Source: Eubacterium sp. | GTDB lineage: Bacteria; Bacillota; Clostridia; Oscillospirales; Acutalibacteraceae | Direction of reading: 5' to 3' | NCBI GenBank assembly: GCA_017886765.1 | Contig: JAGHJI010000062.1 | Location: forward strand, 62,001 to 126,000 | DNA length: 64,000 nt | Shown: piece by piece, positions 8,474 to 17,263 of the stretch | Layout: each line of letters starts with the position of its first letter | Numbering within the stretch: the first letter of the stretch is position 1 | Position numbers and translations under genes: made by a program | The notes under the pieces: model-generated | The model's database searches: none | The model's input: only the letters and a program-made list of their open reading frames with translations | Told to the model about the DNA's origin: nothing

Positions 8474-9568
8474 ATGACGGCGATTTTATTTGTTGTGATT
8501 CTAATTGTAGTTAATCAAATGAAACCCGCAAAAGAAGGTGAGTTTCACAGGGATTATCTGTGCAAGGAAAAAACAACAGCCATAAACGGAATATTTGTTA
8601 TTTTAATTGTAATAAGTCATGCAAAACAATATATAGATATCGGCGGCATTTATGATGACGCGTATATCGCGGTAAGCACGCATCTAAATCAAATGGTCGT
8701 GGCTTCGTTTCTCTTTTATTCGGGCTACGGTATGATGGAGTCTGTAAAGAAGAAAAAATTTGATTATGTCAAAAGTGTTATGACAAAGCGCTTCTGGATT
8801 TTATTTATCAATTTCAATTTAGCGCTGTGCCTCTATTATGTGGAGGGAAGACTTCTCGGAAAGACCTACACGGTCAAGAAACTTATTCTTTCTTCGTTCG
8901 GGTGGGAGTCTATAGGGAACTCAAGCTGGTATGTGTTTGCTATCCTTTCATTATATATAATGTTTTTTGTTGCTTTCTTTATTATCAGGTTTACGGACAA
9001 TACAAAAATATATTATGTCAGCGCGTTGTTTTTAACGCTGTTCATAATCGCTTTTGTTTATTTTGAGATGAAAATGGGCAGGTCGCGTTATACATATAAT
9101 ACGGTGATCCTTTTTGCCCTGGGCGTATGGTGGTCACTGTTAAAGAATATTATAGAAAAAATAGTGATGAAAAATGACATTACCTATCTGATAACGGTTG
9201 CGCTTGTTCTGGGCGTTTATTTCCCGGCGTATTTCAGACGCTGGAGCGGCGGTATAGAGGGATACACCGTCTGGGCGATAGCCTTTACCGTATGCATGAT
9301 ATTGGTAACGATGAAGATATCTTTCTTTAATCCTATTCTTTCTTGGTTCGGAAAACATGTTTTCAGCATTTACATTCTGCAGAGACTTCCTATGTACATC
9401 TTTGAATACCTCGGTTATAACGAAAGTCATAAATATATGTTTATCATATGCAGTTTTGCCGTAACAGTCGTGCTTGCAGTAATTTTTGATAAGTTTACAA
9501 CGATGATTTCTAAACGACTTTTCGGTAAGAACATCAGAAAAAAATCCGTTGTGCCACAGAGTGTGTAG
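8474..9568 (+). CDS. Membrane acyltransferase (acyltransferase-3 family)
   Basis: Polytopic protein of 364 residues with about ten hydrophobic segments, starting with a membrane helix and the family's early motif KTTAINGIFVILIVISHA, where the histidine is the usual catalytic residue. These enzymes O-acylate surface sugars or lipids on the outer face of the membrane. SWYVFAILSLYIMFF, FALGVWWSLL and FGKHVFSIYILQRLPMYIFE are also typical of the family. GGGG at 8464-8467 lies seven bases before the ATG. It follows rsmA by about 50 bp and ends at a shared bidirectional terminator. The acceptor cannot be told from sequence. Confidence 0.88.
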   Translation: MTAILFVVILIVVNQMKPAKEGEFHRDYLCKEKTTAINGIFVILIVISHAKQYIDIGGIYDDAYIAVSTHLNQMVVASFLFYSGYGMMESVKKKKFDYVKSVMTKRFWILFINFNLALCLYYVEGRLLGKTYTVKKLILSSFGWESIGNSSWYVFAILSLYIMFFVAFFIIRFTDNTKIYYVSALFLTLFIIAFVYFEMKMGRSRYTYNTVILFALGVWWSLLKNIIEKIVMKNDITYLITVALVLGVYFPAYFRRWSGGIEGYTVWAIAFTVCMILVTMKISFFNPILSWFGKHVFSIYILQRLPMYIFEYLGYNESHKYMFIICSFAVTVVLAVIFDKFTTMISKRLFGKNIRKKSVVPQSV

Positions 9569-9571
9569 CAA

Positions 9572-9610
9572 ATAAAAAAGGAGCTGTGATTTTCACAGCT
9601 CCTCTTTTAA
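9572..9610. terminator. Bidirectional intrinsic terminator
   Basis: Perfect 10-bp stem GGAGCTGTGA (9580-9589) and TCACAGCTCC (9593-9602), with an A-run on the left and TCTTTTAATT on the right. It serves both the acyltransferase (plus) and the alpha/beta hydrolase (minus). Confidence 0.9.
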
Positions 9611-10369
9611 TTATAACATTTTTTGCATAAAATCAGCAGTAGCTCGATTTGACTCACATAATCCTTTTTTGATAAAGCCGTGGTCGCCGTGTATTTCTAT
9701 CAGTTTACAATTGAAATATTTATCTCGTGCTTTTCTTGAATATTTAATATCTACTAATTTGTCTTCTATTCCGTGGACAATAAGTACAGGCTTCCTGAAG
9801 GCGCAGATTTCTTTATATGGATCAAGTTCTTGCGCGTCATAAGCGTATTTGTTACTGAGTTTAATGGCTATTGCGTAAAATGTATCCGGTATTTGTTTGG
9901 GATCGAATTTTGCCGATATCATATGCCCTCTTCTGGCATCATCAGGTATACAAAGTGCCGGATAGTAAAGAAACATCGCCTCTATTTCATCTTCACGTTG
10001 AGCGCCCGCCAACGCAGATACGAGTCCTCCCTGACTGCAACCGGCAAGGGATATATGATTTTCGTCAGTAAAATCGAGTTTTTTTATGTAATCTATTAGA
10101 TCTATTAGGTTTTCTTTTTCTGTTATTACGCTCATTCCGGTACTTTTTCCGCTACTTATGCCACTTCCGGACATACAGAAATCGTAAAGCACGGCAATAT
10201 AACCTGCGTCTGTAAACGGTTTGGTATATGGAGAGGTTATGAGCATATTACTGGCAAAGCCATGACTGACGATTACTGTTTTACAGGGATAGGTTATATT
10301 GCTGGGTATAAGTATGATTCCTCTCAGCGTATTGCCGTGACTGTATATACTGAATGGTTTGATTTTCAT
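9611..10369 (-). CDS. Alpha/beta hydrolase (serine esterase/acylaminoacyl-peptidase-like)
   Basis: A 252-residue cytoplasmic hydrolase with the full catalytic triad visible: serine in the elbow GCSQGG (about residue 141), aspartate in HGIEDKLVDI and histidine in HGDHGF. The oxyanion region VSHGFASN and the YDFCMSGSGISSG loop fit the feruloyl-esterase/dienelactone-hydrolase-like superfamily. It begins 2 bp after the stop of the GH27 gene and is co-transcribed with it. The pairing with a glycosidase suggests removal of acyl or feruloyl groups from plant oligosaccharides, but that is inference; the substrate could be any small ester. Confidence 0.88.
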   Translation of the reverse strand: MKIKPFSIYSHGNTLRGIILIPSNITYPCKTVIVSHGFASNMLITSPYTKPFTDAGYIAVLYDFCMSGSGISSGKSTGMSVITEKENLIDLIDYIKKLDFTDENHISLAGCSQGGLVSALAGAQREDEIEAMFLYYPALCIPDDARRGHMISAKFDPKQIPDTFYAIAIKLSNKYAYDAQELDPYKEICAFRKPVLIVHGIEDKLVDIKYSRKARDKYFNCKLIEIHGDHGFIKKGLCESNRATADFMQKML

Positions 10370-10371
10370 TA

Positions 10372-11682
10372 TTATATCCCCTGTGAAATTTTATATAGTC
10401 CTGCTCCGTGGGGAGCAATCTCGGCGGAAAAGGCATTTTTAAAGCATCCCAGCTCTTTTTTGTTCCAGATGTCATATACCGAATAACGCTCGTCCGGCAT
10501 GAGAATTTCCGTAAGTTTCAGCCCAACGGTGTGACTTGTGTCTCTGGTGTTGAAGAGGGCGGCGTATTTGCACTTCTTCCCGTTTGATATCCAGATGATA
10601 TCGCCCTTGCCGCCGCGCTCTTTTCTCAGGTGCTGGTGCGCTCCGTAGGAGGAGCGGTGCATTTTCATATACTCGCTGTTGGTCAGCAGAGACAATGTCC
10701 ATTCGTCGTTTTCCGGCAGATTGCCGCCCATCATAAGCGGACTTCTGAAAATACCCCACAGGCTCATCATTGTGAGCTGTTCCGGTTTTGTAAACTGTGT
10801 CATTCTGTTTTGCGGCCCGTGGCATACACCGTTCTTTGACAGCCTGCCCAGCGGCAGCATATCGCAGTCGGGATAACCGCCGGGTTTCACCTTATCCTGC
10901 CAGGTATAGCAGCGGTCAAACATATCATACAGCTTATCCCACTGATCCCAGAAATCGCCGGTCATACGCCACATATTCGCGTTTTTTGCCAGATGGCCGG
11001 CAGTTTCAATCCGGGCGGGACCGGGTGAAAGTGAAAGCACCATATCCCTGCCGCAGTTGTCGATTGCTTTTCGTATCATCTCAATTTCATAATCAGCGGA
11101 ATAAGGCTTGTCCCACTGCCGGAATTCCGTAACGCATATATCGTCGCACTTTATGAAATCAACGCCCCAGGAGGCGTAAAGCTCGAAAACGGAATGGTAA
11201 TAATCCTGAGCGGCTTGGCAGTTTTTCATTCCGTACATATCCGTGTTCCATGAGCAGACGGAAAAATGGTGCGCTGCCTGACGCGCGGAAAATTTGCTGT
11301 TCTTTATCGGCAGGTCAGCATGGACCGCCTGACGGGGAATGCCGCGCATAATATGAATGCCGAATTTAAGCCCAAGAGCATGGCAGTAATCCGCTATCGG
11401 TTTAAAGCCCATACCGTCTTTCGCGCTTGGAAAACGGTTCTCGGCTGGGATCAGCCTGCCGTATTCGTCAAGATTGACGGGTGCGAAATTACAATAATCG
11501 TTGTCCTTCGCCGTCGGCTCATACCACTGGATATCGCAGACAACGTATTCCCAGCCGTATGCCTTTAAATATTTTGCCATGTAATCGGCGTTTTCCTTAA
11601 GCTGCTGTTCAGTCACCCCGGCGCCGAAACAGTCCCAGCTGTTCCAGCCCAGCGGCGGCGTTTTTGCAATTCTTTTATTCAT
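10372..11682 (-). CDS. Glycoside hydrolase family 27 protein (alpha-galactosidase type)
   Basis: Retaining glycosidase with the GH27 start TPPLGWNSWDCFGAG, the strand motif VVCDIQWYEP, nucleophile region DFIKCDDIC and LSPGPA, and WRMTGDFWDQWD before the acid/base region. It has 436 residues, no signal peptide and no membrane segment, so it is intracellular and acts on imported oligosaccharides. GH27 includes alpha-galactosidases, alpha-N-acetylgalactosaminidases, isomaltodextranases and beta-L-arabinopyranosidases; the VCDIQWYEP motif is not the classical plant alpha-galactosidase one, so the linkage is left open. Lead gene of a two-gene operon with the alpha/beta hydrolase. Confidence 0.88.
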   Translation of the reverse strand: MNKRIAKTPPLGWNSWDCFGAGVTEQQLKENADYMAKYLKAYGWEYVVCDIQWYEPTAKDNDYCNFAPVNLDEYGRLIPAENRFPSAKDGMGFKPIADYCHALGLKFGIHIMRGIPRQAVHADLPIKNSKFSARQAAHHFSVCSWNTDMYGMKNCQAAQDYYHSVFELYASWGVDFIKCDDICVTEFRQWDKPYSADYEIEMIRKAIDNCGRDMVLSLSPGPARIETAGHLAKNANMWRMTGDFWDQWDKLYDMFDRCYTWQDKVKPGGYPDCDMLPLGRLSKNGVCHGPQNRMTQFTKPEQLTMMSLWGIFRSPLMMGGNLPENDEWTLSLLTNSEYMKMHRSSYGAHQHLRKERGGKGDIIWISNGKKCKYAALFNTRDTSHTVGLKLTEILMPDERYSVYDIWNKKELGCFKNAFSAEIAPHGAGLYKISQGI

Positions 11683-11775
11683 AATGCTATACCGTCCTGC
11701 TTTATTTTAATTTGATTGTATTATCTTAAAGCGCGGATGTCAACAGAATTTTATTATGTTTTAAATATTGTGATA

Positions 11776-11818
11776 AAAATAAAAAAGAGAGACCTTTCAT
11801 ACGAAAAGTCTCTCTTCT
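11776..11818 (-). terminator. Intrinsic terminator of the PHP gene
   Basis: 8-bp stem AGAGAGAC (11786-11793) and GTCTCTCT (11808-11815), followed on the minus strand by TTTTTTATTTTTATC. It begins just 5 bp after the PHP stop codon. Confidence 0.85.
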
Positions 11819-11819
11819 A

Positions 11820-12719
11820 TTAGTTTTCGCTGTTTTGCTCGGCCTGTTCCAGAGCAGCCTTCTTTTCCGCTTTGCGCTGCGCTCTTTTTTTCTTCGCTTT
11901 GTAGCTGAGCAGCTTGTCCAGATGCTCGTCTGGTGTTGTGCAGGTGCCGAGCGTGACTGTACCTCTGCCGTAAATACCGTGGAAATCTGAGCCTCCCGTC
12001 AGAAGCAGCTTGTTTTCCTTGCAGATATTGCCAAGCCTTTCCATATCCTCGTCATTTGCGGAGGGGTGCCATACCTCGATGCCGTCAAGACCGAGCTCAA
12101 TATATTTGTCGATTTCATCGAAATTGTCGTAAAGGACCGGATGAGCCAGCACGGCAATGCCGCCGGCGTTATGCACTTCTTCGATAACATCTTTGACCTC
12201 AGGATATTTGACAGGGGCAAGAAGGTTTGTCTGGCTCTCGCGTGAGAACAGGGCGTAATAAAGCTCGCCGAAAATTTTATCCGTATATCCGGCGTCCATC
12301 AGCGCGTGCATAATATGCTGCTTAAAAAGGTTTGTTGAGCCGGAGGCGTGGTTGATAATAAAGTCGTTTGAAACCGGAAACCGCGCGGCAACCTTAAGCA
12401 TCATAATCTGACCAGCTCTTTTTCTGGCGACGGAAGTGCGCTTGCAGAGTCCCTCAAGCCTGTCGGGTTTTTCCGCAAGGTAGCAAAGAATATGAACTTT
12501 TTTTCCCGCTTCGCTGTCAATGGCGGATAATTCAACGCCCGGAATCACATTTACGCCGTAACGCTTGCCGATGACCTGACCTCTTACGGTGCCGGCAAGA
12601 CAGTCGTGATCAGTTATGGCAATGGTATCTATTCCGCTTTTTTGAGCGATGACAATTAAATCCTCAATACCGACGGAACCGTCGCTTAACTTAGTATGAC
12701 AATGTAGATCTGCGGCCAT
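11820..12719 (-). CDS. PHP-domain phosphoesterase (RNase AM/nucleoside bisphosphate phosphatase type)
   Basis: Metal-dependent phosphoesterase of 299 residues. The PHP signature is complete: DLHCHTKLSDG near the N terminus, AITDHDC, VIPGVELSA, VLAHPVLY and GGSDFHG, together supplying the metal ligands. Length and motif spacing match the YciV/TrpH group, whose members degrade 3',5'-nucleoside bisphosphates or short RNA 5' ends. The ATG at 12719 is chosen because AAAGGAG sits seven bases upstream; an in-frame extension to 12779 would read through a terminator hairpin. The C terminus is very Lys/Glu-rich (KAKKKRAQRKAEKKAALEQ). Confidence 0.88.
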   Translation of the reverse strand: MAADLHCHTKLSDGSVGIEDLIVIAQKSGIDTIAITDHDCLAGTVRGQVIGKRYGVNVIPGVELSAIDSEAGKKVHILCYLAEKPDRLEGLCKRTSVARKRAGQIMMLKVAARFPVSNDFIINHASGSTNLFKQHIMHALMDAGYTDKIFGELYYALFSRESQTNLLAPVKYPEVKDVIEEVHNAGGIAVLAHPVLYDNFDEIDKYIELGLDGIEVWHPSANDEDMERLGNICKENKLLLTGGSDFHGIYGRGTVTLGTCTTPDEHLDKLLSYKAKKKRAQRKAEKKAALEQAEQNSEN

Positions 12720-12754
12720 AACCGGTCTCCTTTCAAAAACAATCAATTTCAGGA

Positions 12755-12782
12755 TAAAAAATAGTGAGCGACTGCTCACTAT
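12755..12782 (-). terminator. Terminator of the zapA-U32-maf operon
   Basis: Perfect 9-bp stem ATAGTGAGC (12761-12769) and GCTCACTAT (12774-12782), followed on the minus strand by TTTTTTATCC. It lies 114 bp beyond the maf stop. The 12783-12895 gap has no gene and no clear promoter for the PHP gene, so the PHP gene may depend on read-through. Confidence 0.75.
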
Positions 12783-12895
12783 AAAAAGTCAACATTTCCC
12801 TTAACTAATATAATATCACTTAAAAATAAATTTTTCAAGGACAATTTAAGACATTTTCCACAAAATGGTTTAAATCTGTACAATTTTCTGTTTTT

Positions 12896-13435
12896 TTAGT
12901 TCGTTAAATATTTTTTTAATGTGCTGACCGGCAGACCGACTACATTGAAATAGTCACCGTCGATTTTTTCCACCAGCAGGGCGCCCTTTCCCTGTATTCC
13001 GTATCCGCCTGCCTTGTCAAAAGGCTCGCCGGTATCTATGTAATCCTTTATTTCACTGTCGGTCAAATCAAAGAATTTTACCTTTGTTTCAACACTGAAG
13101 GTTGTTGTGCTGCTTGGTTTGATGACCGTTACCCCGGTAAAAACGCTGTGGACTTTACCGCTGAGCATTTTCAGCATAGTAAAGGCGTCCGCGCGTTCCT
13201 TTGGCTTACCGAGTATGACACCTTCAACAGATACAACGGTGTCCGCTCCGATAACGGTGTCAGTATTGTTTTTGAAAGGTTCCGCCTTGATCAGGGACAG
13301 ATATTCAACTGCCTTATCGGGACGGATACCGTCAGGCAGACTTTCATCCACATCGGCGCTTTTGATTATAAAATCATCTGTTATCAGGGAGAGAAGCTCT
13401 TTTCTCCTCGGTGATTTCGATGCAAGTATCAGCAT
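12896..13435 (-). CDS. maf: Maf-type nucleotide pyrophosphatase
   Basis: House-cleaning enzyme that hydrolyses non-canonical or pyrimidine nucleoside triphosphates to monophosphates. The 179-residue protein starts ILASKSPRRKELL, the diagnostic Maf motif, followed by the ADVDES motif, GADTVV, LGKPKERADAFTML, the FTGVTV strand and DKAGGYGIQGKGALLVEKIDGDYFNVVGLP. All catalytic positions are present. Third gene of the zapA-U32-maf operon, 14 bp after the U32 gene, an order seen in other clostridia. Confidence 0.95.
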   Translation of the reverse strand: MLILASKSPRRKELLSLITDDFIIKSADVDESLPDGIRPDKAVEYLSLIKAEPFKNNTDTVIGADTVVSVEGVILGKPKERADAFTMLKMLSGKVHSVFTGVTVIKPSSTTTFSVETKVKFFDLTDSEIKDYIDTGEPFDKAGGYGIQGKGALLVEKIDGDYFNVVGLPVSTLKKYLTN

Positions 13436-13449
13436 ATGTTTACCTCTTT

Positions 13450-15450
13450 TTAAATGGTTCCTCTCCGGTAAAGACCTCTGGTGAATTTGAAATCGGGCTT
13501 TTCACCGTTTTCATACATACGTATAATTTTTTCCACTTCTTTTTTGCTTTCCGTTGAAAAGTAGAAATGAGCGAAATCCGTTTTTACCTCATCCATAACG
13601 TCGGAAAGACAGACCGGAACGGAGTTCAGCAGCTCCACACAGGGATAGTCTGAGCAGATCACCGGAAATTCATACCCTTTTCTGTCCGTGAGTCTGCAGT
13701 CCCCTTTGTTTGCGCAGTGTCCTGCGCCGGATTGAACCGGACAGTTCCTTGTCAGCATAAGGGGAATCCTGCCGTACACGATTACGCCGGTATTTTGGGC
13801 GGCGATTCTGTTTGCCTGCTTCAGTGTGAGTTCAAAGGAAAGTATGGGATTATTTATCTGATTCGCGCTTTCGCTGTTATAAATATTCAGTCCGAAATCG
13901 CCGAAAACCTCAAAGCCCAGTTCCCGTGCCAGCTGATAGGAACCGTAATTGCCGCAGAGCGCTTTTGTAACCCCCGCTTTTTTCAGCGTGTTCAGTCTTT
14001 CTGTCATTTCATTTTCTATCCCGAACAATCCCCGGGGCAGAACAACGCCCGCGCAGTTGCCCGTGAAATCCTCAAGGGAGGAATCCAAGGGTATGAAAAC
14101 ATGCCGGAAGGGATGCCTGTCCGGTATCTGACCTGCGTGTTTAAATGACGCGGTAAAGTATGGTATACTGTTTTTTTCAGTAAATTTCTTTTTTTCAAAG
14201 GGCTTTGCCCTGACTGTGATTTTAGGCGGTTTTTCTATTTCCTCTACTGCCCTGCGCCTTAATTCATTGATTTTTGAAACCGGCAGAATCAGCCCGCCGT
14301 CCAGATCAATTTCCATTTTGTCTGCGTAAAACGGCGTGCCGCCCAGCTTGGAAAGGCGGTTTACCAGGCTTTCCTCAGTTATGGGTTTGTTCAGGGCGGC
14401 TTCGGGTATATCGCCTTTGACAGTGACAGCTTTGCCGAGTGCCGCCGCGGTAAGAGAGCAGGGCTCTCCCTTTTTACAGACAAATCTCATATCCATTTTA
14501 ACAAGCGGGTTTTCACGCGCATAGTTTTTTTCTATTGTTTTAAGAACTTCATTTGCGGAGACAACGTCCTCTTTCTGCCTGGTGCCGAACATATCCCTGC
14601 CCGTATGCCCCGTCAGATAACCGTCGGTAAATCCGCTGCGTGAGAATACAGAACGCAGGTTATGGCTGTCGGTCGCCGTGTAGATTCCCTCAACCGCTTT
14701 TTTTACAGCGGTGACAGCGGCGCTGACATATTCGGGGCGTTTCATCCTTCCCTCAATTTTAAGTGAGGTGATTCCGTCAAGCTTATCCAAATGTTCTATT
14801 ATGCTCAGGTCTTTTAGGGAAAGGGCGTATTCGTTTGGGTCGCTTTTTGAAGTGAAGGGCAGGCGGCAGGGCTGGGCGCAAAGCCCCCTGTTTCCGCTGC
14901 GGGAGCCCAGCATGGACGAAAGATAACATTGCCCGGAAACGGACATGCACAGGGCGCCGTGCACAAAAAGTTCCAGCTCCAGATCGGTGCTTTTTCTGAT
15001 TTCGCTTATTTCGTTCAGGTTCATTTCTCTGGGCAGAACGATTCTGTCAAAGCCCAAGCTTTTTGCGAACCTTGCCCCCGCCGGAGATAGGATGCTCATC
15101 TGGGTGGAGGCATGGAGCCTTGCATCCGGGAAATGCTCCCTTATCATTTTAGCAAGTCCCGTGTCCTGAATAATAAACGCATCAACCCCTGCCTGCAAAG
15201 CTTGCTTGACTGCGTGATAGGCTTCTTCCATTTCCGCGTCAGATATCAGAATGTTGATTGCAAGATATACCTTTACGTTCCTGTTATGACAGTACAGGAC
15301 CGCTTCTTTCAGTTCTTCATTATCAAAATTGCCGGCATTGCGGCGGGCGTTAAACAGCTTACCTCCCAGATAAACCGCGTTCGCACCGCTTCGCACACCG
15401 GCAATCAGCGACTCCATACTGCCTGCAGGAGCCAGAATTTCAAATTTCAT
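13450..15450 (-). CDS. U32 family peptidase-like protein (RlhA/DUF3656 type)
   Basis: 666-residue member of the U32 group. The N-terminal half carries EILAPAGSMESLIAGVRSGANAVYLGG, LHASTQMSILSPAGA, ELELFVHGALCMSVSGQCYLS and the iron-sulfur cysteines of GNRGLCAQPC; a C-terminal extension fits the long DUF3656-containing form. Members of this group include RlhA, which hydroxylates a cytidine in 23S rRNA, and related prosthetic hydroxylation enzymes, while the older name is collagenase-like protease. I favour an RNA-modification role, because the cysteines and the context with zapA and maf are housekeeping, but protease activity cannot be excluded. It starts 6 bp after the zapA stop. Confidence 0.9.
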   Translation of the reverse strand: MKFEILAPAGSMESLIAGVRSGANAVYLGGKLFNARRNAGNFDNEELKEAVLYCHNRNVKVYLAINILISDAEMEEAYHAVKQALQAGVDAFIIQDTGLAKMIREHFPDARLHASTQMSILSPAGARFAKSLGFDRIVLPREMNLNEISEIRKSTDLELELFVHGALCMSVSGQCYLSSMLGSRSGNRGLCAQPCRLPFTSKSDPNEYALSLKDLSIIEHLDKLDGITSLKIEGRMKRPEYVSAAVTAVKKAVEGIYTATDSHNLRSVFSRSGFTDGYLTGHTGRDMFGTRQKEDVVSANEVLKTIEKNYARENPLVKMDMRFVCKKGEPCSLTAAALGKAVTVKGDIPEAALNKPITEESLVNRLSKLGGTPFYADKMEIDLDGGLILPVSKINELRRRAVEEIEKPPKITVRAKPFEKKKFTEKNSIPYFTASFKHAGQIPDRHPFRHVFIPLDSSLEDFTGNCAGVVLPRGLFGIENEMTERLNTLKKAGVTKALCGNYGSYQLARELGFEVFGDFGLNIYNSESANQINNPILSFELTLKQANRIAAQNTGVIVYGRIPLMLTRNCPVQSGAGHCANKGDCRLTDRKGYEFPVICSDYPCVELLNSVPVCLSDVMDEVKTDFAHFYFSTESKKEVEKIIRMYENGEKPDFKFTRGLYRRGTI

Positions 15451-15456
15451 TTTCCT

Positions 15457-15804
15457 TTATTTGTTCAGCCTTTCCCTTAGATCAGAGATTTCCCGGTTGA
15501 GCCTTTCCACCTCGCGCCTTGCGACCTCAACCTCCATTTTCGCTCTTGCGCTCTCCTCAAGATAATCTTTGATCTGTACCCTGAGATTATCGGCTGAGGC
15601 TGACGCTTTTTTGCAGGCGTCCGCTTCGTCCAAGGCAACAAGTACAGCCGCCTGGGTTATGGAAAGTGACGGATTGGAGTTGCAGATAGAACGGATCTCG
15701 CCGTCTATTTCCTCCGCCAGCGTTTCAACATACTGGGGGTCGTCCTCCGTCACGATTGTGTAGGACGCACCGCCTATTTTTACATGTACTTTGTTTTTGT
15801 TCAT
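15457..15804 (-). CDS. zapA: Cell division protein ZapA
   Basis: Small FtsZ-ring stabiliser of 115 residues. N-terminal beta domain with KVHVKIGGASYTIVTEDDPQYVETLAEEID, then the helix ITQAAVLVALDEADACKK and a long C-terminal coiled coil (about residues 75-115, KMEVEVARREVERLNREISDLRERL). Both match ZapA of Firmicutes. First gene of the operon with U32 and maf. Confidence 0.92.
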   Translation of the reverse strand: MNKNKVHVKIGGASYTIVTEDDPQYVETLAEEIDGEIRSICNSNPSLSITQAAVLVALDEADACKKASASADNLRVQIKDYLEESARAKMEVEVARREVERLNREISDLRERLNK

Positions 15805-15859
15805 ACTTATTACACCCTTACGTAGATATCATCTGAAATCGACATATTATTACTTTTTT

Positions 15860-15888
15860 AGTATAGCAACAAAAGATTCAATTGTCAA
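15860..15888 (-). promoter_or_regulatory. Promoter of zapA operon
   Basis: On the minus strand TTGACA (15883-15888) and TATACT (15860-15865) with exactly 17 bp between: a near-consensus sigma-A promoter, about 55 bp before zapA. Confidence 0.85.
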
Positions 15889-15939
15889 TGTGATTGACCG
15901 GTACTATTATAAATTATTTTCTGAATCATAGCAGAAATT

Positions 15940-15984
15940 CAGAAAAAAAACAGGGATTGGATTCGAGTCCAATTCCTGTTTTGC
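15940..15984 (-). terminator. Intrinsic terminator of the PadR-associated operon
   Basis: A 12- to 14-bp stem (ACAGGGATTGGA and TCCAATTCCTGT arms, 15950-15962 and 15968-15982, one mismatch) followed on the minus strand by eight T. It ends the 17234-15993 operon. Confidence 0.88.
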
Positions 15985-15992
15985 ACCTTCTT

Positions 15993-16457
15993 TTATGAAC
16001 AAACGCCGGTCTTGCTGCAGGTGATGGTAAGCGATTTGTTTACGGTTCTTATTGGTATGCCAGCCAAATATCGTTTTACTGTAAAATTGCCTGTGGCTTT
16101 GTTACCGCTTTTTGACGCGCTGGAGGAGGTCACTTTCCAGTGGTCATCATATATCTTGTACGATTTAGTCGCCTTTGTGCAGGTAGCGGAGCTGCCGGTA
16201 TATGTAAAAGTGCCGGTTAAATATACTCTCCATTCCAGGTCGCCATCAGAGTTATAATACGAAGAATATTTTGTTTTTGTTGTAGTAGATGTGGCAAAAG
16301 TGGATATACCGCTTGTTTCCAATTCTGTTACGATGTAGCTTCCGTCTTCAAAGTATTCAACATATTTATCTGTGGCAGTTTCTCCGGCAAACGCATTTGT
16401 GGGGCACATAACGATTAGCATCAGCATAGCCAGCAAAACAGTTGTCATTCTTTTCAT
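15993..16457 (-). CDS. Secreted protein of unknown function, PadR operon
   Basis: 154 residues with a clear signal peptide (MKRMTTVLLAMLMLIVM, cleavage near AFAG). The mature part starts with an EYFEDGSYIVTEL motif and has a Ser/Thr/Tyr-rich beta-like domain, with TKYSSYYNSDGDLEWRVYL and LTGTFTY repeats of aromatic and small residues, and two C-terminal cysteines (ITCSKTGVCS). I know such proteins as hypothetical secreted proteins in gut Firmicutes but can give no function. It overlaps the membrane-protein gene upstream by 4 bp and is under the same PadR operon. Confidence 0.8.
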   Translation of the reverse strand: MKRMTTVLLAMLMLIVMCPTNAFAGETATDKYVEYFEDGSYIVTELETSGISTFATSTTTKTKYSSYYNSDGDLEWRVYLTGTFTYTGSSATCTKATKSYKIYDDHWKVTSSSASKSGNKATGNFTVKRYLAGIPIRTVNKSLTITCSKTGVCS

Positions 16458-16891
16458 GAGTCTTCCCCCCGTATGATTTTTTTGCTTTCCAGCGTCATTT
16501 CACCGGTATCCGGATCCACGTCGTACATTTCCTCAACCATATATCCATTATTGGATATATGGACGTCAACCAGCGCAATAATTACTCCTGTTCCCCATAT
16601 GAGTAAAAATACGATTACACCTATCATTAACACTCTGGTGAAATTCATCCGCCTTTTTATTTTTCTTGTATCGGCGTTCTCAAAAAATCCTTTTACGATT
16701 TCTTGGGGATCACCGATCTGTTGGTATATATCGTCGGCGCTGTTGATTACGCCGTTGTCCATATGCTCGTGAATACGGCTTTTTAAATCGCCGGTAAATT
16801 TCCTCTGCGTTTTAAAATCGCATATCAGATAGGATTTTACTTCTTTTATATATTTGTTGACCGCTTTATTCATTTGTTTGTTATTCATCAT
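16454..16891 (-). CDS. Single-pass membrane protein partner of PadR (DUF1700/DUF6120-like)
   Basis: About 145 residues. The N-terminal cytoplasmic domain (KYIKEVKSYLICDFKTQRKFTGDLKSRIHEHMD) and IYQQIGDPQEIVKGFF resemble the DUF1700-type domain often encoded beside PadR regulators, followed by one membrane segment (about 85-110, VLMIGVIVFLLIWGTGVIIAL) and an outside tail with DPDTGEMTLESKK. The ATG at 16891 is chosen (GGGGTGATA just before); the gene overlaps padR by 11 bp. Such proteins are thought to work with PadR in sensing or in controlling exporters, but the mechanism is not known. Confidence 0.75.
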   Translation of the reverse strand: MMNNKQMNKAVNKYIKEVKSYLICDFKTQRKFTGDLKSRIHEHMDNGVINSADDIYQQIGDPQEIVKGFFENADTRKIKRRMNFTRVLMIGVIVFLLIWGTGVIIALVDVHISNNGYMVEEMYDVDPDTGEMTLESKKIIRGEDS

Positions 16892-17234
16892 TATCACCCC
16901 GCGCTTTTCTGTCCAGAATTTTGCTTATGCTATCTGTTACAGCGTCATAGTCGGCAAGTATTTCCTTGTAATACGCTCTGCCCTTGTCCTCAAGGTGATA
17001 ATATCTTCTTGTGCGGCGCTTGCCAACCTGTTTTGTATAATCACTGATGCACCCCGCTTCCGTAAGTCTGTACAGAATAGGGTAAAGGGAACCCTCCAGC
17101 ATCGTGTACGCCCCGCCGCTTTTTTCGGCAAACGCCTGGGTTATCTGGTAGCCGTACAGGTCCTCCTTGCTCAGCAGGTACAAAACCAGCATTTCCGCCG
17201 TTCCGCGTTTAAAATTGTCTGTATTCTGTCCCAT
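16881..17234 (-). CDS. PadR family transcriptional regulator
   Basis: Winged-helix repressor of 117 residues, subfamily with short C-terminal dimerisation helix. Motifs: GTAEMLVLYLLSKEDLYGYQITQ, then GSLYPILYRLTEAG and the wing region RTRRYYHLEDKGRAYYKEIL. PadR proteins usually repress their own operon and neighbouring transport genes, responding to toxic or membrane-active compounds. The divergent ABC exporter operon starting at 17477 is the natural second target; this is inference from position. Confidence 0.93.
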   Translation of the reverse strand: MGQNTDNFKRGTAEMLVLYLLSKEDLYGYQITQAFAEKSGGAYTMLEGSLYPILYRLTEAGCISDYTKQVGKRRTRRYYHLEDKGRAYYKEILADYDAVTDSISKILDRKARGDNDE

Positions 17235-17263
17235 TTCTCACCGTCATATTCCTTCCCAAACAT

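Noticed and set aside
11820..12779. Longer form of the PHP protein starting at 12779
   Set aside because: The extension reads through a perfect terminator hairpin, while AAAGGAG lies before the internal ATG at 12719.
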